A stretch of DNA of 64,000 nucleotides from Actinoallomurus iriomotensis (GTDB lineage: Bacteria > Actinomycetota > Actinomycetes > Streptosporangiales > Streptosporangiaceae): the NCBI RefSeq assembly GCF_030269445.1, contig NZ_BSTJ01000011.1, positions 248,001-312,000 of the forward strand, read 5' to 3'. The notes under the pieces are model-generated. The model did no database searches and was not told the DNA's origin. It worked only from the letters and a program-made list of their open reading frames with translations. Position 1 is the first letter of the stretch. The number at the start of each line of letters is the position of its first letter. Made by a program: the position numbers and the translations under genes. This document shows, one piece after another, positions 58,309 through 64,000 of this stretch.

Positions 58309-58884
58309 ATGACGGGCGACAGAGGCGCCGCGCCGATGCGAGCGGACGCGCGGCGCAACCGTGAGCGCGTGCTGAAGGCGGCCGAGGAGATGTTCGCCGA
58401 GCAGGGGATCGCCGTGCCGCTCGACGAGATCGCCCGCCGCGCCGGCGTCGGCGCCGGCACCGTGTACCGGCACTTCCCGACCAAGGAGGCGCTGTTCGAG
58501 GCGGTGATCGCCGGCCGCGTCGAGGCCCTGCTGGCCGACACCGATCGCCTGCTCGCCGACGAGGATCCGGGCACGGCGTTCTTTCACTTCTTCGACCACA
58601 AGGTCAGGCAGGCCTCGCTCAACAAGGCGCTGTCCGACGCGCTGGAGGCGTCACGAGGAGTCCGCTACGGCAGCCCGCGGACGCACGAATCCTTCTGGCG
58701 GCTGGTCGACGACCTACTCGCCGGCGCGCAGCGGGCCGGCGCGGTCCGGCCGGATCTGGACCGCGACGACGTGAGGGCGCTCATGGTCGGCTGCATCCGC
58801 GCCGTCGACCAGGTCACCGACCCCGCGAAGGTCGATCACCTCATCCAGGTCATGACCGACGGCATGCGCGTGAAGCATGTATAA
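58309..58884 (+). CDS. TetR-family transcriptional regulator
   Basis: A 191-residue repressor. The DNA-binding domain has RRNRERVLKAAEEMFAEQG, then the helix-turn-helix IARRAGVGAGTVYRHFPTK. A helical ligand-binding domain follows (FFDHKVRQASLNKALSDAL). It is divergent from the SnoaL-like gene, which it probably controls. ATG 58309 follows an AGAGGACGG stretch. It ends just before an AT-rich patch that precedes the CHAP gene. Confidence 0.92.
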   Translation: MTGDRGAAPMRADARRNRERVLKAAEEMFAEQGIAVPLDEIARRAGVGAGTVYRHFPTKEALFEAVIAGRVEALLADTDRLLADEDPGTAFFHFFDHKVRQASLNKALSDALEASRGVRYGSPRTHESFWRLVDDLLAGAQRAGAVRPDLDRDDVRALMVGCIRAVDQVTDPAKVDHLIQVMTDGMRVKHV

Positions 58885-58969
58885 CCGTGATTTAGTCACA
58901 GTCAAGCCTTTAAGTTAGGAAATTATCGACTTACCGTCACATCGAATACCCGCCAGAAAGGGGTTCGAC

Positions 58970-59692
58970 GTGGCCTGGATGAAGCGAGGCGGCCTGCTGG
59001 CCGCGGTGAGCGCCGGCATGATCATGCTCGGCGCGACGGCCGCGGACGCGGCGACCGGAACGGTCAACACGAGCGGCACGGCTCTTTCCGTACGCTCCGG
59101 CGCGGGCACGAGCTATCCGACGGTCGGCAGCGTGGCGGACGGGAAGTCCGTCACCATCAGCTGCCAGACGCGCGGCACGACGATCACCGGCACGTACGGC
59201 ACGAGCAGCGTCTGGGACAAGATCACGAGCCCGGCCGGCTACGTCTCGGACGCCTACGTCTACACCGGGTCGGACGGCACCGTCGCCCCGCCGTGCGTCA
59301 CCACGCTGACCGACGACTACCCGTACAAGTCCGACTCCTCCAGTCAGGCGGACCCCTGGAACTTCTACAAGCGGGAGTGCGTGTCGTTCGCGGCCTGGCG
59401 GATCCGCCAGCGGCTGGGCGTCGACTTCACCAACTCCTACCGGGGCGTGCACTGGGGCAACGCGATCAACTGGGACAACGCCGCGGCCTCCGCCGGGGTC
59501 AAGGTCGACCACACCGCCAAGGTCGGCGCCATCGCCCAGTGGAACACCGGCACGTACGGCCACGTGGCCTACGTCGCACGGGTGAACAGCGACGGCACTA
59601 TTCTGCTGGAGGAGTACAACTACCTGAGCGCGCACAACTACGACACCCGTACGGTGAGCGCGAGCAGCGTCGGGAACTACCTCCATTTCTGA
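58970..59692 (+). CDS. Secreted CHAP-domain peptidoglycan hydrolase with SH3 domain
   Basis: A 240-residue exported protein. The signal peptide ends near ADAA (residue 28). A bacterial SH3 domain (about 30-105) contains LSVRSGAGTSYPTVGSV. A CHAP domain (about 115-240) has catalytic Cys137 in RECVSFAAWRI and His198 in YGHVAYV, with Glu in LEEYNY. It should cut peptide cross-bridges in the cell wall. GTG 58970 has AAAGGGG at a good distance; ATG 58979 is an alternative. The 85-base leader is AT-rich but too short for the c-di-AMP riboswitch often found before such genes. Confidence 0.92.
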   Translation: MAWMKRGGLLAAVSAGMIMLGATAADAATGTVNTSGTALSVRSGAGTSYPTVGSVADGKSVTISCQTRGTTITGTYGTSSVWDKITSPAGYVSDAYVYTGSDGTVAPPCVTTLTDDYPYKSDSSSQADPWNFYKRECVSFAAWRIRQRLGVDFTNSYRGVHWGNAINWDNAAASAGVKVDHTAKVGAIAQWNTGTYGHVAYVARVNSDGTILLEEYNYLSAHNYDTRTVSASSVGNYLHF

Positions 59693-59710
59693 CCCGACCG
59701 GAGGAGGATC

Positions 59711-59760
59711 GTGACTCCTCCGCTCCCTGAAGGGAGCGGCTTCTCGCTAAGCCGCTTGCG
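59711..59760 (-). ncRNA. tnpB right end / omega-RNA 3' scaffold
   Basis: On the minus strand, the end of tnpB forms GCGGCTT...AAGCCGC (59755-59736). This overlaps CCGCTCCC-TTCA-GGGAGCGG (59739-59720), and the region ends GAGGAGTCAC at 59711. This two-hairpin layout with a GGAGTCAC terminus is typical of the right end of IS200/IS605 elements and of the omega-RNA scaffold used by TnpB. The guide would be the bases beyond 59711. The tnpB stop codon (59749-59747) lies within the first hairpin. The 5' extent of the RNA is unknown. Confidence 0.65.
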
Positions 59761-60949
59761 CAGCGTCGCGAAGGGCAAGCCCTGCCCTCAAGATGTTGAT
59801 CGCCGCGTTGATGTCGGCGTGTGCGGTGTGCCCGCACGCCGTGCATCGGAACACGGCCTGGGTGACGCGGTTGTCCTTCGCGCAATGCTCGCATTCGGCG
59901 CATGTGCGGGAGGTGTTGGTGGGGTTCACCGCGATCAGCTGTCGACCGGCGCTTTCAGCCTTGTGCGACAGGATCGTCAGGAACACCCCCCAACCCGCGT
60001 CCAGGATCGAACGGTTCAGCCCGGATTTGGCGGCGGCGCCGTTGGGCAGGTGGCCGCCGTCGCCGTCCGGTCGAGGTGCTGCTCGTTTGGTCATGTTGGT
60101 GATCTTGAGCGCTTCGTGGACGATCACGTCGTGGTCACGGACCAGTGTGAGCGCGGCCTTGTGTGCACTGTCGAGGCGTTGCCGCCGCACCTTCGCGTGC
60201 AAGGCGGCGACACGGGCGACGGCCTTACGCCGCCGCCGACTGCCTCGTTTCTTTCGGGCGAGGTCACGCTGTGCCGCCGCGAGACGGCCGGCGGTCACGG
60301 CGAGGTGACGCGGGTCGGCCAGATGCCGGCCATCACTGGTCGTGGCCGGCGACGCGACTCCCAGGTCGATCCCGGCGACCGCACCCGTCACCGGCAGCGT
60401 CCCGGCGGGCACGTCGTCACACGACAGCACGACGAACCAGCGGGCGCCTTCCCGCTTCACGCTGATCGTCTTGACGGTGCCCAGCACACGCCGGTGCCGG
60501 TGGACCCGCACATGCCCGACGCCCTGCACCCGCACGTAGGTCGCGGTCGGGTGGTGGGGCTGGGAGTCCCGCCGGCACCCGTCGCCGTCCTTGGGCCACT
60601 CGACGGTGTTGAACCGGCCCCGTCCCTTGAAACGGGGGAACCCCGGCGTACGGCCTGCTTTGAGGCGGTCGAAGAACGCACCGAACGCCTTGTCCAACCT
60701 GCGGAGCGTGGCCTGCTGGGAGGAGAACGACCACCGGCCCTGACCATCGGGGTCGCCGGCGCGGATGTGCTTCAACTCCGCCGACTGATCGCCGTACCGC
60801 ACCCTCACCCCGGCTCTGCGGTAGGCCGTACGACGGTGCTCCAGAGCGGCGTTGTACAACTCCCGATGGTCATCCAGGCACTGCCTGAGCGCTATGGCCT
60901 GCTTGCCGGTGGGGCGCAACAAGAACTTGAACGACCTACGCACACCCAC
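59747..60949 (-). CDS. tnpB: TnpB RNA-guided nuclease (IS605 family)
   Basis: A full-length 400-residue TnpB. The N-terminal part has the family opener RSFKFLLRPTGKQ and the helix LYNAALEHRRTAYRR. The split RuvC nuclease has Asp195 in GIDLGVAS, Glu279 in VIVHEALKI and Asp379 in HADINAAINIL. A zinc finger uses Cys350, Cys353, Cys369 and Cys372. All key residues are present, so it should be an active omega-RNA-guided DNA nuclease. Its stop codon lies inside the omega-RNA hairpin. Confidence 0.94.
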   Translation of the reverse strand: MGVRRSFKFLLRPTGKQAIALRQCLDDHRELYNAALEHRRTAYRRAGVRVRYGDQSAELKHIRAGDPDGQGRWSFSSQQATLRRLDKAFGAFFDRLKAGRTPGFPRFKGRGRFNTVEWPKDGDGCRRDSQPHHPTATYVRVQGVGHVRVHRHRRVLGTVKTISVKREGARWFVVLSCDDVPAGTLPVTGAVAGIDLGVASPATTSDGRHLADPRHLAVTAGRLAAAQRDLARKKRGSRRRRKAVARVAALHAKVRRQRLDSAHKAALTLVRDHDVIVHEALKITNMTKRAAPRPDGDGGHLPNGAAAKSGLNRSILDAGWGVFLTILSHKAESAGRQLIAVNPTNTSRTCAECEHCAKDNRVTQAVFRCTACGHTAHADINAAINILRAGLALRDAAQAA

Positions 60950-61118
60950 CCCTCACGCTTGGTAACGAGAACACCACGCTATCGACCGGCACCGACAAAC
61001 CCGCAAGGAAATCCGTGATGCGCCAACCCGACAGGCCAGGCCACACTCGCGCCTCGGCGGCCTACCCGCTCGCGATCACCCCGTCGCCTCAAAGCGACAG
61101 TCCCCTCGGGAGACTCTG

Positions 61119-61979
61119 ATGGAACTCACGGCGGAGCCCTGTTCGCCGGTCCGGGTCGAGCACGCCGAGGGCCCGTTCTGGTACGGCGACCGGTTCGGCT
61201 GGGTGGACATCATGGCCGGGCGGCTGTGGCTGGCCGGCTTCGATGGGACGACCCTGACCGCGCCGCGGTCCCACGACGTGGGGCGGCCGCTCGGTGCGGC
61301 GGTGCCGGACGCGGCGGGCGGCTGGGTGCTCGCCGCCGGCACCGCCTTCCTCCGGCTCGACGAGGACGGCACCGTGACGCCGCTGACCGAGGATCTGGCC
61401 GACCCGTCACCGCTCCGGATGAACGACGGCAAGTGCGACCCGGCCGGTCGGTTCTGGGCCGGCACGATGGCCTACGACGAGTCGCGGCCGATCGCCTCGC
61501 TGTACGTCTTCGACGGGCGTCCCGGCACGGTGCTGAACGGCGTGACGATCTCCAACGGGCTGGGTTGGAGCCCGGACCACCGCCTCATGTACTACATCGA
61601 CACCCCGACCGGGCGCGTCGACGTGTTCGACTACGCCGCGGACTCCGGCGCGGTGTCCGGACGCCGGCCGTTCGTCGCGGTGGAGGGCGGGCATCCCGAC
61701 GGCATGACCGTCGACGACGAGGGCTTCCTGTGGGTGGCGCTGTGGGGCGGCGGGGCGGTGCATCGCTACGACCCGTCGGGCCGGCTCGCGGGCGTCGTGC
61801 GGCTGCCGGTGACGAACGTGTCGAGCTGCTGCTTCGGCGGTGCCGACGGCACGACGCTGTTCGTGACGACCTCCCAGCAGGGCCTGTCCGCGGAGCAGCG
61901 CGAGGCCGAGCCGGACGCGGGCCGGATCTTCCGCGTCAGCCCGGGCGTCGGCGGCCCGCCCGCAACCCCCTTCGGCTGA
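61119..61979 (+). CDS. SMP-30/gluconolactonase-family protein
   Basis: A 286-residue six-bladed beta-propeller lactonase. It has the first metal Glu in HAEGPFWYGDR, MNDGKCDPAGRFWAGTM with the Asn/Asp ligands, NGLGWSPDHRLMYYIDT, and HPDGMTVDDEGFLWVALWGG near the end. The enzyme opens sugar lactones. ATG 61119 follows GGGAGA. It is a single gene downstream of the tnpB element, and its sugar pathway is not shown by the neighbours. Confidence 0.92.
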   Translation: MELTAEPCSPVRVEHAEGPFWYGDRFGWVDIMAGRLWLAGFDGTTLTAPRSHDVGRPLGAAVPDAAGGWVLAAGTAFLRLDEDGTVTPLTEDLADPSPLRMNDGKCDPAGRFWAGTMAYDESRPIASLYVFDGRPGTVLNGVTISNGLGWSPDHRLMYYIDTPTGRVDVFDYAADSGAVSGRRPFVAVEGGHPDGMTVDDEGFLWVALWGGGAVHRYDPSGRLAGVVRLPVTNVSSCCFGGADGTTLFVTTSQQGLSAEQREAEPDAGRIFRVSPGVGGPPATPFG

Positions 61980-62035
61980 CATTCGGCTGACCGGAACCTG
62001 CCGATCGGGCGATTTCCCACCGAGGCGGCGGGGCC

Positions 62036-63847
62036 ATGCGTCATGATCTCCCTGTGGACGAATGGTCACTTAGTGGATACACCGCCCTCCGGGAGCTGGG
62101 CCGAGGCGGCTTCGGCCGCGTCGTGCTCGCCCGCCACGACGCCTCGGGCACACACGTCGCGATCAAGTACCTGCACGTGACCGATGAGAGTTTCCGCACG
62201 GAGTTCCGCGCGGAGGCCGGAATCCTGCGCGGGCTACGGGACCCGCACGTGGTGACCCTGTTCGACTACGTCGAGACGCCGCAGGGCGCGGCGATCGTCA
62301 TGGAGGCGATCGACGGGGTGTCGCTCCGCGCCCTGCTCAAAGAGCGGGGCAACCTCGAACCGGAGGCCGCGCTCGCCGTGCTGAAGGGGTCGCTGCTCGG
62401 CCTCGGGGCCGCGCATCGCGTGGGCGTCGTCCACCGTGACTACAAGCCCGCCAACGTCATGGTCGGCGGCGACGGGCAGAGCAAACTGATCGACTTCGGC
62501 ATCGCGCTGCGCTCCGGCGACTCGGGACAGGTCGTCGGCACCCCGCCGTACATGGCGCCGGAGCAGTGGGACGGGGCGCCGGCCTCGCCCAGCACCGACG
62601 TGTACGCCGCGACCTGCGTGTTCTTCGAGTGCGTGACCGGCCGTACCCCATACCGGGCGGACACGCTGGCCGCGTACCGGGCGCAGCACATGGTCGGCCC
62701 GATCCCCACGGACGACGTGCCGGAGCCGGTACGGGCCCTGGTCGAACGCGGCCTGGCCAAGCACCCGCAGGGCCGCCCGCCCGGCGCGACTGAGTTCGCC
62801 GCGGAGTTGGAGGCGGCGGCCACCGCCGCGTACGGGCCGGAGTGGGAGTCCAATGGCTGGCGGCGTCTGGCCGAGGCGGCGGCCGGCCTGGCCGCGCTGT
62901 TCCCGTTCGCCATGCTCGTCGCGAAGGTGGCCCCGGGCGGGGCCGCCCACGCGGGCCACGCCGGCGTGGCGGCGGGCAAGGCGGGTGCGGCGGCGGGCAA
63001 GGCCGGCGCCACGGCGGGCAAGGCCGGGCACGGGGCGCTGACCAAACTGCTCGGCGGCAACGCCGCGACCAAGGTGATCGCCGTGGCCACCGGCGCGGTC
63101 GTGGTGGGCGGGGCGGGCACCGCCGCGATCGTGCTGACCCACCATGACAAGCCGAAGAAGGCCGCCGTGGCGCCGCTGCGCGTCGAACTGGCCTCCTACA
63201 ACCGGCAGGTCACCGGCCTGGACCTGAGCGGCGCCCACTCCGTCCAGGTGAGCGGCGGGAAGGACGCCGCCCTGCGCCGCCGTATCAACGACGCTCTGGC
63301 CGCCCCGCTCGAATGGGCGGCCGACGAGATTCGGCAGATGACCGCCAAGGCACAGCCGCCCTGCACGAAGCCGAGCGTGCTCGGGGCGAAGCCCGAGATC
63401 GGGCTGCGCGGCCCGCACCTGGTGACCGTCCGGTACGAACTGCCGAAACAGTTGTGCTACCCGCTCGACTTCGAACTGCCGCACATCACCGTCACCGTCG
63501 ACCTGCGCACCGGGCAGTCACTGACGCCCGAGCAGGTGTTCGCCGCCGGCACGGTCACGACGAGCGGCATCGACACGTTGATGCGACGCGTGCAGCCCCA
63601 CACCACCAAGCCGGACCTCGCGCTGGTGTGCACCGAGGGGACGGCCCCCGACGACTTCCGCCCGGGCCGGCCGTTCAACACGAAACGGCCGCAGCCGCCG
63701 CGCGTCTCGCCCTTCCTCACCCCGAAGGGCCTGGACGTCACGTGGTCGCACGTGGGCAGCGAGTGCCCGTTCTACGCGGTCACCCTGCCGTACTCCGAGG
63801 CACGCGACCTGCTCGCCCCGAACATCGTCGCGGAGCTGCCCAAATAG
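62036..63847 (+). CDS. Membrane serine/threonine protein kinase with external RsiV-like domain
   Basis: A 603-residue protein. The kinase domain (about 12-265) has the Gly loop GRGGFGRVVLA, Lys in VAIKYL, the catalytic loop VHRDYKPANV, the DFG-type IDFGIAL and the APE-type YMAPEQWDG. A His/Ala/Gly/Lys repeat stretch follows (AAGKAGAAAGKAGATAGKAG, about 310-335). One membrane helix lies near 345-365. An external domain with four Cys residues resembles RsiV/DUF3298-type sensors in its strand pattern. The start is ATG 62036. It is a single-gene unit. The external ligand is unknown. Confidence 0.9.
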   Translation: MRHDLPVDEWSLSGYTALRELGRGGFGRVVLARHDASGTHVAIKYLHVTDESFRTEFRAEAGILRGLRDPHVVTLFDYVETPQGAAIVMEAIDGVSLRALLKERGNLEPEAALAVLKGSLLGLGAAHRVGVVHRDYKPANVMVGGDGQSKLIDFGIALRSGDSGQVVGTPPYMAPEQWDGAPASPSTDVYAATCVFFECVTGRTPYRADTLAAYRAQHMVGPIPTDDVPEPVRALVERGLAKHPQGRPPGATEFAAELEAAATAAYGPEWESNGWRRLAEAAAGLAALFPFAMLVAKVAPGGAAHAGHAGVAAGKAGAAAGKAGATAGKAGHGALTKLLGGNAATKVIAVATGAVVVGGAGTAAIVLTHHDKPKKAAVAPLRVELASYNRQVTGLDLSGAHSVQVSGGKDAALRRRINDALAAPLEWAADEIRQMTAKAQPPCTKPSVLGAKPEIGLRGPHLVTVRYELPKQLCYPLDFELPHITVTVDLRTGQSLTPEQVFAAGTVTTSGIDTLMRRVQPHTTKPDLALVCTEGTAPDDFRPGRPFNTKRPQPPRVSPFLTPKGLDVTWSHVGSECPFYAVTLPYSEARDLLAPNIVAELPK

Positions 63848-63855
63848 CACCCACG

Positions 63856-64000
63856 TCAGGCGGGGTCCGCCTCCGGCGCGAACTCATCCAGCATGTTCAG
63901 CAGCTGGTCCACGCGTTCCACGATGACGGCGCGCAACCGTTCGGCGAGTCTGTCCCAGTCTTCGCGAGTCGGGGGCCCGCCGGGCGGGAGGGCCGCGAGT
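63856..64000 (-). CDS. Hypothetical protein, C-terminal end (partial)
   Basis: The minus strand is open from the window edge to a TGA at 63856-63858. It encodes 47 residues: an N-terminal Pro/Gly part (LPPGGPPTREDWDRL), then a helix AERLRAVIVERVDQLLNML ending in an acidic tail. It has good codon bias and is convergent with the kinase gene, nine bases away. The rest of the gene lies outside the window, and I cannot assign a family. Confidence 0.6.
   Translation of the reverse strand, partial: LAALPPGGPPTREDWDRLAERLRAVIVERVDQLLNMLDEFAPEADPA

Larger units (their letters stand above)
59711..60990 (-). mobile_element. IS200/IS605-family element with tnpB only
   Basis: A lone tnpB with a recognisable right end at 59711. 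The left end lies somewhere between 60950 and about 61000 and I could not fix it. No tnpA is present, so the element would need a transposase in trans. It sits between the CHAP gene and the SMP-30 gene, 18 bases after the CHAP stop. Confidence 0.7.

Noticed and set aside
58885-58969. Possible c-di-AMP (ydaO) riboswitch before the CHAP hydrolase gene
   Set aside because: The leader is only 85 bases and shows none of the conserved riboswitch core; it looks like a plain AT-rich promoter.

Overview
The window is GC-rich throughout and gene-dense. It has GTG/TTG starts, F420-type reductase, SnoaL and ECF-sigma families, fused sporulating-actinomycete style regulators, and CpnT/WXG-like secretion substrates. 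Everything points to a filamentous actinomycete, perhaps Streptosporangiales or Thermomonosporaceae. That placement is inferred from gene content and codon style only; no marker gene is present.

Region by region: (a) 1-3.4 kb: the tail of a DoxX-like gene, then a small putative terpenoid locus (P450, SRPBCC protein, and a convergent all-helical protein that could be a divergent terpene synthase). (b) 3.8-14.1 kb: an accessory island. It holds two paralogous giant proteins with the same CpnT-like/WXG-like N-terminal half and membrane region but unrelated C-terminal domains: an HD phosphohydrolase-like domain in the first and a complete SAICAR-synthetase (PurC) domain in the second. Between and after them lie a TetR/SDR pair, an IS256-type remnant that decapitates a hydrolase gene, a deleted IS5-type element with perfect ends, and a seven-repeat type I-E-like CRISPR array whose orientation flips in the middle. 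The island ends at the 3' side of tRNA-Arg(TCT). (c) 14.4-26.7 kb: a GT39 membrane glycosyltransferase, DksA-like protein, LacI/SDR pair, a secreted TNT-domain (NAD glycohydrolase) protein beside a catalytically dead sortase-like protein, two hydrolases, an orphan ESX/WXG-like substrate, a decayed XRE-TPR regulator and a LysR/PhzF pair. (d) 26.7-37.5 kb: one seven-gene operon (lacI, binding protein, two permeases, GH31, GH1, GH3) that looks like xyloglucan-oligosaccharide uptake and degradation, with CebR-type operators upstream. (e) 37.7-45.1 kb: a sigma/zinc-finger/membrane fusion protein, a two-gene unit of unknown function, and a starch locus (alpha-amylase with CBM20, divergent LacI regulator, GH13 alpha-glucosidase). 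(f) 45.3-64 kb: F420-type reductase with twin operators, a 16-bp tandem-repeat array, MarR with a fused double ABC exporter, a sarcosine-oxidase-like flavoenzyme, cobQ-cobD, an ECF sigma/VOC pair, HxlR with a decapitated reductase, SnoaL/TetR, a secreted CHAP hydrolase, a lone tnpB with its omega-RNA end, SMP-30, and a membrane Ser/Thr kinase.

The most unusual content is the pair of CpnT-like proteins, above all the fusion of a type VII-style delivery module to a purine-biosynthesis enzyme domain of visibly lower GC. No immunity gene follows either one, and a defective IS sits five bases beyond the PurC stop codon. A separate Sec-secreted TNT protein and an orphan WXG-like substrate lie a few kilobases away, but no ESX core component is encoded in the window.
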